Shown piece after piece: positions 1 through 8,736 of a stretch of DNA of 64,000 nt. Source of the stretch: an uncultured Erythrobacter sp. (lineage in GTDB: Bacteria; Pseudomonadota; Alphaproteobacteria; Sphingomonadales; Sphingomonadaceae); the NCBI RefSeq assembly GCF_947492365.1, contig NZ_CANLMB010000002.1:124001-188000 (forward strand). The letters run 5' to 3'. The translations under genes were made by a program, and so were the position numbers. The stretch's first letter is position 1, and the number at the start of each line of letters is the position of its first letter. Under the pieces are notes generated by a model. That model worked only from the letters and a program-made list of their open reading frames with translations. It had not been told where the DNA came from and made no database searches.

Positions 1-185
1 GGTCGTCCGTACTGCTTCCGGGTATCACCGGATGGGCGCAAATCAACGGGCGCGACGCTTTGACACTATCTCAGAAAGTTGCTCTAGATGCTGAATATTC
101 ACGGCGTCAGAGTATGGTGTTCGACATGAGAATACTAATTCTGACTGTAGTTAAAGTATTCCGCGCAGAATCTATCACGCATTAG
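1..185 (+). CDS. Sugar transferase, C-terminal fragment (undecaprenyl-phosphate sugar phosphotransferase family)
   Basis: The reading frame enters the window from the left (first full codon at base 3) and ends at the TAG at 183-185, so only about 60 C-terminal residues are visible. They include the signature PGITGWAQINGRDAL followed by a KVALDAEY segment and a hydrophobic tail (LILTVVKVF). This is the characteristic C-terminus of the PglC/WbaP/ExoY family, membrane enzymes that transfer a sugar-1-phosphate from a UDP-sugar to undecaprenyl phosphate and so start repeat-unit synthesis. The position directly before a CapD-type dehydratase fits a polysaccharide or glycan initiation step. The N-terminal part and the sugar specificity lie outside the window. 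Confidence 0.85.
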   Translation, partial: SSVLLPGITGWAQINGRDALTLSQKVALDAEYSRRQSMVFDMRILILTVVKVFRAESITH

Positions 186-236
186 CGTCTTAATTCTGTC
201 TGCGGGGTGATCGCATGACTTGAATTAGGGCGTTTA

Positions 237-2321
237 ATGCTTGGGTCCAATCTTTCCGATATTGCGGAAAGGCGTGTCGCCGCGTTGCTGAACGCAGGGA
301 TAGACATTGCCTCGCGCAGCATGAACTGGCCCCGCCCGGCCAAACGGCTGGCGGTGATGGCGCTGGATGCGATGCTGTGCGCGATTGCGGTGTGGATCGC
401 ATTCTCGCTGCGGATCGGAGACTTGCAGGCACCCAACAAGGCGCTGCTCACTTTTACCGGAGCGATGCTGTGCCTGTGGTATCCGATTGCGCTGCTGCGC
501 GGCGTTTACAGCGCGATCTTCCGCTTTTCCGGCCGCGGGGCAATCATCGGCCTTACTCTGGCGGTCAGCCTGCTGACGGTGCCGATGGCGGTGCTGTTCA
601 TGGCCATCCCGCAAGACGGCGTGCCGCGCACAATGGCGATCCTCGGGCCGATTGTGTTCTTCCTGCTGGTCGCTCTGTCGCGGATCGTCGGACGCTATGT
701 GCTGGTCGATCTGTTTAACGCCCGCAGCGCCGGTGACATGCGCAAACATGTGGTGATCTACGGTGCGGGAGCGACCGGACAGATGCTGGCGAGCGCGCTC
801 GGGGTGGAATCGGGCATGCGGGTGATCGGCTTCATCGACGATGACCGGGCAAAGTGGGGGCGGCTGCTCGATGGCAGGCGCGTCTATCGCAGCGCGCAAG
901 TGGCCGACCTGGCGCGGCGGCGCGGGGTGACGGACATCGTACTGGCGATGTCGGAAATCAGCTTTTCACGGCGCAAGCAGATTATCGCCGCGCTCGAGCC
1001 GCTGTCAGTCAATGTCCAGACTTTGCCACCGATGCGCGATCTGATGGCGGGCCGGATCAGCGCCGATGCACTGCGCCCGATAGAGGTTGAGGACCTGTTG
1101 GGGCGCCCTGTGGTGCCCCAACATGGTGATCTTCTCGCGCGGCAGGTGCGCGGCAAGCTGGTGATGGTTACCGGCGCAGGCGGCTCTATTGGCAGCGAGA
1201 TTTGCCGCCAGATCCTCGCCCAGCGCCCCGCCGGTCTGGTCATGGTAGAGGCCAATGAATTCGCGCTGTTCCAGATCGAGCGCGAGCTGGACGCCGCTTT
1301 GGTGAAGGCGGGTGAAGCGGCAAGGCCCGCTCTCTATGCCCGCCTAGCCGATGTCTCGAACCCAGCGGCGGTCGCGCGGCTGTTTGCCGAATTTTCTCCG
1401 CAAACGATCTTCCACGCCGCCGCCTACAAACATGTCCCCTTGGTCGAGGACAATGTGGTCGAGGCAGTGCGCAACAATGTGATGGGCGCGCGGCTGATGG
1501 CGCGCGGCGCGCTGGGCTGCGGCAGCGAGCGCTTCGTCCTTATCAGCACCGACAAAGCCGTCCGCCCGCCCAATGTGATGGGCGCAAGCAAGCGGATGTG
1601 CGAGATCATCTTGCAGGATCTCGCGCGGCGTTCCGGGCGCAGCCTGCAGGCCAAGACCGTGTTCTCGATGGTGCGCTTTGGCAATGTGCTGGGGTCGAGC
1701 GGGTCGGTCGTCCCGATCTTCCGCCGCCAGATCGAAGCGGGCGGCCCGATCACTGTCACCCACCGGGAAGTCACGCGCTACTTCATGACCATCTTCGAGG
1801 CTGCGCAGCTGGTGATTCAGGCCGGCGCGATGGCGCGCGGGGGTGAGGTGTTCCTGCTCGATATGGGCGAGCCGGTGAAGATCTGGGATCTGGCGCGCAG
1901 CATGGTCCGCCTCGCCGGTTTGAGCGTGCGCGATGCGGATAATCCGGCAGGCGATATCGAGATTGTCGAACATGGCCTGCGTCCGGGCGAGAAGCTCTAT
2001 GAAGAGCTGCTGCTGGGCGAACATTCCGAAGCGACCGAACATCCGCGCATCATGCAGGGAAATGAGACATGCCCCGCTCCGCGCGCGGTGGCGAGCGTCC
2101 TTGCCGAGCTGGACGAGGCGATAGCGCGGGGCGATGAGAATGCGTGCAAGGCTGCGCTCAAATCGCTTGTGCCGACTTTGCGGTTTGAGCCGAAGAGCGC
2201 CCCCGATGCTCCCGATGCACCGGCACCGACGCCCATCCGGCCTGATCTGGTCACAGCCACACGGGCAGAGGCAAAACTGGTCGCGCGCCCTGCGGCAACG
2301 CCGCCGGCTGGTCAGGGCTAG
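237..2321 (+). CDS. CapD/WbpM-type nucleotide-sugar 4,6-dehydratase (membrane-anchored)
   Basis: This 694-residue protein has hydrophobic N-terminal segments (about residues 38-155, four predicted membrane helices). A first Rossmann-like domain follows with GAGATG near 176-181. The second is a catalytic SDR domain with GAGGSIGS near 313-320 and the active-site stretch STDKAVRPPNVMGASKR near 437-453. In this family Met-Ser-Lys-type residues replace the usual Tyr-x-x-x-Lys, as in WbpM, PglF and FlaA1-like long forms. The expected reaction is conversion of UDP-GlcNAc (or a similar UDP-sugar) to a 4-keto-6-deoxy sugar at the inner face of the membrane. The last 60 residues are a Pro/Ala-rich tail. 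AGGG lies about 6 bases before the ATG. It directly follows the sugar transferase, a common pairing. Confidence 0.9.
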   Translation: MLGSNLSDIAERRVAALLNAGIDIASRSMNWPRPAKRLAVMALDAMLCAIAVWIAFSLRIGDLQAPNKALLTFTGAMLCLWYPIALLRGVYSAIFRFSGRGAIIGLTLAVSLLTVPMAVLFMAIPQDGVPRTMAILGPIVFFLLVALSRIVGRYVLVDLFNARSAGDMRKHVVIYGAGATGQMLASALGVESGMRVIGFIDDDRAKWGRLLDGRRVYRSAQVADLARRRGVTDIVLAMSEISFSRRKQIIAALEPLSVNVQTLPPMRDLMAGRISADALRPIEVEDLLGRPVVPQHGDLLARQVRGKLVMVTGAGGSIGSEICRQILAQRPAGLVMVEANEFALFQIERELDAALVKAGEAARPALYARLADVSNPAAVARLFAEFSPQTIFHAAAYKHVPLVEDNVVEAVRNNVMGARLMARGALGCGSERFVLISTDKAVRPPNVMGASKRMCEIILQDLARRSGRSLQAKTVFSMVRFGNVLGSSGSVVPIFRRQIEAGGPITVTHREVTRYFMTIFEAAQLVIQAGAMARGGEVFLLDMGEPVKIWDLARSMVRLAGLSVRDADNPAGDIEIVEHGLRPGEKLYEELLLGEHSEATEHPRIMQGNETCPAPRAVASVLAELDEAIARGDENACKAALKSLVPTLRFEPKSAPDAPDAPAPTPIRPDLVTATRAEAKLVARPAATPPAGQG

Positions 2322-2327
2322 GCGGCT

Positions 2328-3779
2328 ATGCTCAAACAGGTTCGCGCCGCTTGCACGCCGCTCAATGTGTTGCTCGCCTATATTGCGCTGGTCTTCGCCA
2401 TGGGTGGAGGCGCGCGCGATGACATCGCCTCGCTTGTGGTGCTGCGGCCGCTCTCGGTCGGAGTGCTGTTCTATGCGCTGGTGATCGCGCGCGGCGAAGC
2501 CATGAAGGCCAATCGCGTGCTGTTGGGGCTGGCCGGAGCTTGGACCGCGCTGGTTGCACTTCACCTCGTGCCCCTTCCCCCTGCCATCTGGCACAATCTG
2601 CCGGGCCGCGAGCTGGCTGTGGCGATCGACGAAGCGGCAGGCCTTACCGGCCAATGGCGCCCGATCAGCCTGGTCCCCTATCGCACTTTGAACAGCCTGC
2701 TGTCGCTGACTGTGCCGCTCGCCGGACTGGTTCTGGCGGTGCAATTGCCGCGCGATCAGCTGCGGATGAGCGCCTATGCCCTGCTCGCGCTCGGGATGGT
2801 GAGCGCCTTTGTCAGCCTGTTGCAAGTGAGCGGGGGAGGAGCGGGCAATCCGTTCTACTTCTACCGCATCACCAATGGCGATTCAGCGGTCGGCCTGTTC
2901 GCCAATCGCAATCACAACGCCATTCTGCTGGCGCTTTCGATTGTTACTCTGGGCGCGCTCGCGGCGCTCCACCGGCCCAGCCGAGAATGGCAGGTCCATT
3001 GGCGGCTTGTGCCTGGCGGGATGGCGCTGGCGCTGATCCCGTTCCTGATTATCACCCAGTCGCGCGCGGGGCTGGTGCTGGGCGTGCTGGCGCTGGGTGC
3101 ATTCGCGTGGCTGCACCGCCCGCAGAACTCGCAATATGGCCGCGGGCAGACAAAACCGGCAATCAGCCCGCGCTTGATCGCAGGCGCTACCGCGGCGGCG
3201 GCGCTTGCCGGAGTGACCTACCTGTTCAGCGCGGGCAATGCCCTCGACCGGTTGATGACGGGCGGCGGGGGAGATGACGAGCTGCGACTCGCGATCTGGC
3301 CGGTGACGCTTGATCTGATCGCCCAGCACTTTCCGGTTGGTTCGGGCATCGGAACCTTTGTCGAAGTCTATGAAGCGGGAGAGCCTGCCTCCACTTTGGG
3401 GGCTTCCTATGTGAACCACGCGCATAACGACTTTCTCGAAGTGCTGATGACAGGCGGCTTGCCGACGGCCCTGATCGCGGCTGGCGGGGCAATCTACCTC
3501 CTCATCGCAGGCATTCGTGCGCTGCGTGAAGGCGGTGGAGCCGACGCTCCGCTGCGCCGGTTGGGCTTTGTAACTCTCGCCATTTTCGCTGCTGGCAGCC
3601 TTTACGATTACCCGGTGCGCACCCCCAGCCTCGCACTTCACTTCATTCTGGCTCTTGTTTGGATTGCGGGCCGCGAGGCGGCGGCTACCCAATCCAATCA
3701 ACCGGCCAATCAAAAGGTTAGCCGGTCGTCCTCCGCGCTCAAGACTGCCGGAGGCTCTCATGCAGAAGCCGCGTGCTGA
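2328..3779 (+). CDS. O-antigen ligase/polymerase-family membrane protein (Wzy_C type)
   Basis: This is a polytopic membrane protein of 483 residues with roughly ten or more hydrophobic segments. It carries the landmarks of the O-antigen ligase (WaaL)/polymerase family: a GLFANRNHNA stretch near 189-198, a basic SRAGL motif near 245-249 preceding a helix, and HAHNDFLE near 364-371 at the end of the large periplasmic loop. The family joins undecaprenyl-diphosphate-linked glycans to an acceptor or to each other at the periplasmic face. Its place directly before the Wza-like and Wzc-like genes suggests that it acts on the exported polysaccharide as polymerase or ligase; sequence alone cannot separate the two. 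The gene starts 6 bases after the preceding stop codon. Confidence 0.8.
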   Translation: MLKQVRAACTPLNVLLAYIALVFAMGGGARDDIASLVVLRPLSVGVLFYALVIARGEAMKANRVLLGLAGAWTALVALHLVPLPPAIWHNLPGRELAVAIDEAAGLTGQWRPISLVPYRTLNSLLSLTVPLAGLVLAVQLPRDQLRMSAYALLALGMVSAFVSLLQVSGGGAGNPFYFYRITNGDSAVGLFANRNHNAILLALSIVTLGALAALHRPSREWQVHWRLVPGGMALALIPFLIITQSRAGLVLGVLALGAFAWLHRPQNSQYGRGQTKPAISPRLIAGATAAAALAGVTYLFSAGNALDRLMTGGGGDDELRLAIWPVTLDLIAQHFPVGSGIGTFVEVYEAGEPASTLGASYVNHAHNDFLEVLMTGGLPTALIAAGGAIYLLIAGIRALREGGGADAPLRRLGFVTLAIFAAGSLYDYPVRTPSLALHFILALVWIAGREAAATQSNQPANQKVSRSSSALKTAGGSHAEAAC

Positions 3780-3805
3780 GCGCGCGGGAGACAGGGTCCA
3801 GTTCG

Positions 3806-4543
3806 ATGAAACCACACCGCCAGACGCTCGCGCATTTTTCCGCCATCGCGCTTGCCGCCGCCTCGCTTTCGGCATGCGCCTCGACCCCGCCATTGGGCGG
3901 CGCGCCGGGGCTGTTGGTGGTGACCGCTACGCAATTGCCGCCGCCCGCTGCGGGAGAGGCGAATTTCGCCGCGCGGCCCTATCTCGTCGGCCCATTCGAC
4001 AAGCTCGTCATCGACGTTTTCGGCATTGAGGAGTTGAGCGGGCGCGAGGTGCAGATCGACGCAAGCGGACGCGCCTCCTTCCCGCTGGTCGGCTCATTCG
4101 AGGCCGCGGGCAAGACCCCGCGCCAGATCGAAAGCGAGCTCGCGGCGGCACTGGCAGGCCAATACATTCGCGACCCGCAAGTGACCGTGAACCTTGAGGA
4201 GACGGTCAGCCAGGTCGTCACCGTTGACGGGCAAGTGCGCGAGCCCGGCCTTTACCCCGTGATCGGGCGGATGACGCTGATGCAAGGCGTCGCCACCGCC
4301 AGCGGCCTCACCGAATTCGCCAAGGTCGATGATGTGGTGATCTTCCGCGAGGCTGGGGGGCAGCGTTATGCCGCGCTCTACAATCTCGGCGCGATCCGGC
4401 GCGGAATTTACGGCGATCCGGAGATTTATGCGGGCGACATCGTGGTCGTGGGCGAATCGCATTCGCGCCGCATGTTCCGCGACATTCTCGCCGCCACCCC
4501 GCTGCTGACCGCGCCGATCATCGCGCTGCTCCAGAACAATTGA
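3806..4543 (+). CDS. Wza-like polysaccharide export lipoprotein
   Basis: This 245-residue outer-membrane export protein has a polysaccharide-export (Poly_export) domain starting at about residue 50 (YLVGPFDKLVIDVFG), followed by a SLBB-type domain (VDGQVREPGLYPV). From the ATG at 3806 the N-terminus is a lipoprotein signal: a short basic start, a hydrophobic stretch and the lipobox LSAC with Cys near residue 24. A GTG at 3773 in the same frame would add 11 residues before the signal and overlap the upstream gene. The ATG is preferred because of the lipobox spacing and the upstream GGGAGACAGGG. The family forms the outer-membrane channel for capsule or exopolysaccharide, working with the Wzc-like protein encoded next. 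Confidence 0.92.
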   Translation: MKPHRQTLAHFSAIALAAASLSACASTPPLGGAPGLLVVTATQLPPPAAGEANFAARPYLVGPFDKLVIDVFGIEELSGREVQIDASGRASFPLVGSFEAAGKTPRQIESELAAALAGQYIRDPQVTVNLEETVSQVVTVDGQVREPGLYPVIGRMTLMQGVATASGLTEFAKVDDVVIFREAGGQRYAALYNLGAIRRGIYGDPEIYAGDIVVVGESHSRRMFRDILAATPLLTAPIIALLQNN

Positions 4544-4554
4544 GGGGACGAGCG

Positions 4555-6798
4555 ATGAACAACAACAACCTCATCCCGATGCGCGGCTCCGTCCAGATGG
4601 GCGCACCTGCTCTGCCGCCAGTGCCGACGCCGCAGCTCAATATGCGGCCAATCCTGGTTGAATATCTGAATATCCTTCAGCGGCGCAAATGGACCATCAT
4701 GGCGGTGCTCGCCGCTGCTTTGATGGCGGCCTTGGTTATCACGCTGCTTACCCGCCCGACCTACACGGCGACCACGCAGGTTCAGGTCAGCCGCGATGAG
4801 AACAACGTCACCAATGTACAGGGCGTCGAATCCGAAAATGCCGGACGCGATCTGGAGTTTTACCAGACCCAGTACGAGCTGCTCGAGGCGCGTTCTTTGG
4901 CAGAGCGGGTGGTGCGGCGGCTTCGGCTGGATTCGAACGACAATTTCTGGGCCGCGCATGGCGTTGATCCGGAGGACCTGACTGCTGGTGATACCGCTCG
5001 TTCTGGCACCTCCAGCGCAGCGATTGCCAGCAGCACGGCAAGCGATCCGCGCGGCAACACCAACACTTTGGAACAAGCCGCAATCGCCACTCTGCTTGAG
5101 AATATCGCGATCAACCCCATTCGCGGCTCGGCACTGATCGACGTTGACTATTCCTCCTTCGACCCCGCTGTTTCGGCGCAGGTCGCCAATGCCTGGGTCG
5201 ATGAATTCGTCGCGCAGTCGATCGCGCGCAAATACGATTCCACTGCAGAGGCACGCGGTTTTCTTGAACAACGGCTTGAGGAGCTGCGCGGGCGGGTGGA
5301 GGAATCCGAACGCGCGCTGGTTGATTTCGCCACCGCGCGCAACATCGTCACCATCACCAGCGATGCCGGCGGTCAAGGCACCGCGCAAATCCGCGAACGC
5401 ACGCTTGCGGCGGAAAACCTGCAAGGCCTCAACCAGCAGCTGATCGAGGCCACCGGCGCGCGGATCGAGGCCGAAGCCGATTTGATCGGCAGCGGCTCTG
5501 CGCAGACCACAGCGACGCTTGCTGCCTTGCGCGAACGCCGCGCTTTGGCTGCCTCGGAACTGGCCGAATTGTCGGTCCAGTTTGAACCCGGCTACCCCCG
5601 GGTGATGGCTCTGCGCGAGCAGGTTGCAACGCTCGATGACGCTATCGCCAGCGAACAGTCGCGGATTTCGGGTGAGACGCGCGAACGCCTGCAATCGGCC
5701 CGCCTGCGCGAGGCCGATCTGCGCGCGCAAGTGAGCGGGCTTTCGGGCGAAGTGCTCTCGCAGCGCCGCGATGCGATCCAGTACAACATCTTCCAGCGCG
5801 AAGCCGACACCAACCGGCAGCTCTATGACAGCCTGCTCCAGCGCTACAAAGAGATCGGCGTTGCGGGCGTCTCGGCCAGCAATATCGCGGTGATTGATCG
5901 CGCCCAGGCCCCCGACAGGCCCTCCTCGCCCAATCTGATGCTCAATCTGGTGTTCGCGATGCTGGTGGGCGTGGTCGGCGCGGCGGGCACGGTGTTCCTG
6001 CTCGAACAAAGCAATGAAGGCCTGACCGATCCGAGCAAGGTGCAAGAATTGCTGGGCATCCCGCTGCTGGGCAGTGTCCCGCTGATCGCCGAACACGAAG
6101 ACCCGCGCGAGCTGGTCGCCGACCCGAAGACCGAGATTTCGGAAAGCTACATCGCGATCCGCTCTGCGCTGGCCTTCACCACCGCGCATGGCGTGCCGAA
6201 AAGCTTCATGCTCGTCAGCTCGCAGCCGAGCGAGGGCAAGAGCATGAGCGCATTGGCGCTGGCGCTGGTCCTGGGCCGGATGGGCAAGAAGGTGCTGCTG
6301 GTGGATGCCGATCTGCGCAACCCGTCGGCGCATTCCTATCTGGGCACGCACCGCGAGAGTGGCTTGTCGAACTATCTGGCTGGCAATGACGATGTGCACG
6401 CGCTGATCCAGCAGGTGCGCGAGAATGTCGATCTGCTCGCCTCCGGCCCGACTGTGCCGAGCGCGGCTGAGCTTTTCTCCAGCGACAGGCTCACGCTGCT
6501 GATCCGGCAGATGGAGGGTGAATATGATCACGTCGTGGTCGATTCCGCGCCGATCCTCGGCCTCGCCGACGCGCCGTTGGTCAGCCAGACGGTTGAAGCG
6601 GTGCTGTTCGTTGCCGAGGCGGGCCGCGTATCTGCGCGCGGGCTAAACTCGGCGCTCGAACGCATGGCCGCCAGCAGCGCGCCAGTGGTCGGGGCGATCC
6701 TGACCAAGCTCGACCAGAAATCCTCGCTCTACGGTTATGGCTACAGCTACAGCTACGACTATACTTCCAGCGAAGAGCGGCAGCTTGAAAGCGCCTGA
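4555..6798 (+). CDS. Wzc-like polysaccharide co-polymerase with BY-kinase domain (tyrosine autokinase)
   Basis: The 747-residue inner-membrane protein has a Wzz-type N-terminal domain with a membrane helix at about residues 47-67. A long periplasmic coiled-coil region (about 225-415) and a second helix at about 462-483 follow. The cytoplasmic bacterial tyrosine kinase domain has Walker A (QPSEGKS) near 557-564, Walker A' (VLLVDADLR) near 580-588 and Walker B (VVVDSAP). The C-terminus carries a tyrosine cluster (YGYGYSYSYDY), the usual autophosphorylation tail. The kinase cycles between phosphorylated and dephosphorylated oligomers to control chain length and export with Wza. The ATG at 4555 follows GAGGGGACG; an in-frame TTG at 4540 is less likely. 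Confidence 0.93.
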   Translation: MNNNNLIPMRGSVQMGAPALPPVPTPQLNMRPILVEYLNILQRRKWTIMAVLAAALMAALVITLLTRPTYTATTQVQVSRDENNVTNVQGVESENAGRDLEFYQTQYELLEARSLAERVVRRLRLDSNDNFWAAHGVDPEDLTAGDTARSGTSSAAIASSTASDPRGNTNTLEQAAIATLLENIAINPIRGSALIDVDYSSFDPAVSAQVANAWVDEFVAQSIARKYDSTAEARGFLEQRLEELRGRVEESERALVDFATARNIVTITSDAGGQGTAQIRERTLAAENLQGLNQQLIEATGARIEAEADLIGSGSAQTTATLAALRERRALAASELAELSVQFEPGYPRVMALREQVATLDDAIASEQSRISGETRERLQSARLREADLRAQVSGLSGEVLSQRRDAIQYNIFQREADTNRQLYDSLLQRYKEIGVAGVSASNIAVIDRAQAPDRPSSPNLMLNLVFAMLVGVVGAAGTVFLLEQSNEGLTDPSKVQELLGIPLLGSVPLIAEHEDPRELVADPKTEISESYIAIRSALAFTTAHGVPKSFMLVSSQPSEGKSMSALALALVLGRMGKKVLLVDADLRNPSAHSYLGTHRESGLSNYLAGNDDVHALIQQVRENVDLLASGPTVPSAAELFSSDRLTLLIRQMEGEYDHVVVDSAPILGLADAPLVSQTVEAVLFVAEAGRVSARGLNSALERMAASSAPVVGAILTKLDQKSSLYGYGYSYSYDYTSSEERQLESA

Positions 6799-8056
6799 GG
6801 CTCCTCGAACTTTCGCCAGCCACGCGCCGGCAAAGGCGGGGCGGGCCCTGCGAAGGCGCGCGCTTTATGCGGGGCTCCTCCTAGCGCCGCTCGCGCTGTT
6901 CAGCTCGGCCTATTCGCTCGCCGTCGCGACCGACACGCGCCAGCCGCAATTCTCGCAGCAATTCTATCGCGGCCTGCCCAAGGCGAAGGCGCAGCTGGGC
7001 GATCTGGCGATAGCGAATGCGCTGAGCGATCCGGCAACCAGCGCGGCGCAGCAATCCGCCGACCTTGCACGCAACTTGCCTGACCGCGCACGGGCCATGA
7101 TCGACGCCAAGGCGATGTCGGCGCTGATCGACACACCCTATGCCGCAGGAGCGCTGCGCCAGCTTGCCTTTCTGGAGCGCGATTCCGAGCGGCGGCACAC
7201 TTTGCTCTCGCTGGCCAGGCAGATCACGCGGCGCGATGTCGGGGCGGCTGCGCAAATGGCCGAATTGCAGTTCCTCGACGGGGAATTCGCGCAAGGTCTG
7301 GCGACGCTCGATCAGGCACTGGTCATTTCCGCTTCGCTTGATGAGCGGATATTCCCGCTGATGCTGCGGGCCACCCAGAACCGCGAGTTCGCCGCGATTT
7401 TGCGCGAGGCGATGGCAGCCGATCCGGTGTGGGGCGAACGACTGGCCAGCCATGCCAGCACCAACCCTGCATCTGCGCCCTATTTCGCTGCAATCGCTGA
7501 CGCATTGCCTTCGGACTCGCGCGGATTGTCGCTCGATTATGGCGCACCATTGGTGGCCGGACTGGCGGCGGAGGGTCGCGCCAGTGCCGCCTTTGCCGCT
7601 TACGCTGCCTATTCGGCCGGTGCGCAAGACGCCTCCGCCTTCGGCACTCGCCCGCTGGCCCCACTCGACTGGCAGTTGGTTGACCGTATCGAGGTCGGCG
7701 CAAGGCTGATCGGCACCGGCGACAAGGTGGCGGAGATCTTTGCCGGACCGCGCCGTTCTGGTGAGGTGGCGCAAATCCTGCTGCGCCTGCCGCGCGGCCA
7801 ACACAGGATCGCGTTGCAGCTGGCCGATCCGCGCGGGTCGGGTGCGACATTGCACCTTGCGCGCATATGCATGACTGACGAAGCGGCCGGAGAGACTTCG
7901 ACAAGCGCTGCTTACATTGTCGAAGGACGGATCGCGCTCAGCTTTGCAGTTGCCGAAGGCTGCACCTATCAATCGCTACGCCTCGAAATAGAAGCCAGCG
8001 CCGAAGCGTTCAGCGCATTGGTCGAAAGCGTCGCGCTCGAGCAGGTGGCAGCGTGA
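6785..8056 (+). CDS. Uncharacterised exported TPR-like protein of the polysaccharide operon
   Basis: I do not recognise a named family. The protein of about 423 residues has an Arg-rich start, one hydrophobic segment (ALYAGLLLAPLALF) that could be a signal anchor, and a helical, Ala-rich middle with spacing that resembles TPR repeats (ALRQLAFLERDSERR, AAQMAELQFLDGEFAQG). A beta-rich C-terminal third follows and contains several cysteines. The start is uncertain: TTG at 6785 follows GAAGAGCGG and overlaps the kinase gene by 14 bases, while ATG at 6737 lies inside the codons for the tyrosine tail and has no clear ribosome-binding site. Tight coupling between the kinase and the CMP-sugar synthetase argues for a periplasmic role in polysaccharide assembly. 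That role is inference. Confidence 0.65.
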   Translation: MKAPEAPRTFASHAPAKAGRALRRRALYAGLLLAPLALFSSAYSLAVATDTRQPQFSQQFYRGLPKAKAQLGDLAIANALSDPATSAAQQSADLARNLPDRARAMIDAKAMSALIDTPYAAGALRQLAFLERDSERRHTLLSLARQITRRDVGAAAQMAELQFLDGEFAQGLATLDQALVISASLDERIFPLMLRATQNREFAAILREAMAADPVWGERLASHASTNPASAPYFAAIADALPSDSRGLSLDYGAPLVAGLAAEGRASAAFAAYAAYSAGAQDASAFGTRPLAPLDWQLVDRIEVGARLIGTGDKVAEIFAGPRRSGEVAQILLRLPRGQHRIALQLADPRGSGATLHLARICMTDEAAGETSTSAAYIVEGRIALSFAVAEGCTYQSLRLEIEASAEAFSALVESVALEQVAA

Positions 8057-8736
8057 GAGTGCTCGCCATCATCCCTGCCCGGGGCGGCTCGAAGGGGTTG
8101 CCGGGTAAGAACCTGCGGCTTCTCGCTGGCGAGCCGCTCATCACATGGTCAATCCGCCATGCGCTTGGTTCGGCGTGTGTGACAGATACGCTGGTCAGCA
8201 CCGATTGCCCCGAGATCGCCGATGCCGCGAGACAGGCGGGCGCGCTGGTCCCCTTCCTGCGCCCCGCCGACCTCGCCTCGGACTGCGCGGCAACCGAGCC
8301 GGTGATGCTCCACGCGCTTGCCGCGATGGAGGAGGCGGGCATGTCCTATGACGTTGTCGCGCTGCTCCAGCCGACCTCACCGCTGCGCAGCCCGGGCATG
8401 ACCGACCGCGCCCTTGCGCAATTACAGAACGAAGGCGCCGATAGCTTGCTCTCGGTTACGCAAAGCCACGCCTTTTTCTGGCAGAACGACCCGGTCCGCG
8501 CGAGCTACGATTACCGCAACCGCCCGCGCCGTCAGGACATCGCGCCTGCCGAGCGCCACTACCGCGAAACCGGCTCACTTTACCTCACTCGCCGCGAGAT
8601 ATTGCTGCGCGAGCGCAACCGACTCGGCGGCAAGATCACCCTTTTCGAAACCCCCGAAAGCGAGAGCTTCGAAGTCGACAGTCTGACCGACTTCCGCCTC
8701 CTCGAAACCCTGATGAACGAGCCTGTCTGCGCATGA
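8053..8736 (+). CDS. Acylneuraminate cytidylyltransferase family protein (CMP-nonulosonate synthetase)
   Basis: The 227-residue protein begins with the nucleotide-binding signature IIPARGGSKGLPGKN and contains LLQPTSPLR and TGSLYLTRREIL stretches typical of NeuA, LegF and PseF. These enzymes couple CTP to a nine-carbon keto sugar acid to form the CMP-activated donor. The start is a GTG at 8053 whose bases overlap the TGA of the preceding gene, with AGGTGG upstream. The gene is followed by, and overlaps, the NeuB-type synthase fusion, so it probably activates the product of that enzyme. A second, distinct family member (pseF) lies at 14727, so two CMP-sugars are likely made. The exact sugar cannot be assigned from the sequence. 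Confidence 0.88.
   Translation: MRVLAIIPARGGSKGLPGKNLRLLAGEPLITWSIRHALGSACVTDTLVSTDCPEIADAARQAGALVPFLRPADLASDCAATEPVMLHALAAMEEAGMSYDVVALLQPTSPLRSPGMTDRALAQLQNEGADSLLSVTQSHAFFWQNDPVRASYDYRNRPRRQDIAPAERHYRETGSLYLTRREILLRERNRLGGKITLFETPESESFEVDSLTDFRLLETLMNEPVCA

Noticed and set aside
4426..6531. Long open frame on the minus strand (about 700 codons) opposite the Wzc-like kinase
   Set aside because: It is antisense to a complete, motif-bearing kinase gene and has the His/Arg-rich composition produced by reading GC-rich codons backwards; no domain is recognisable.
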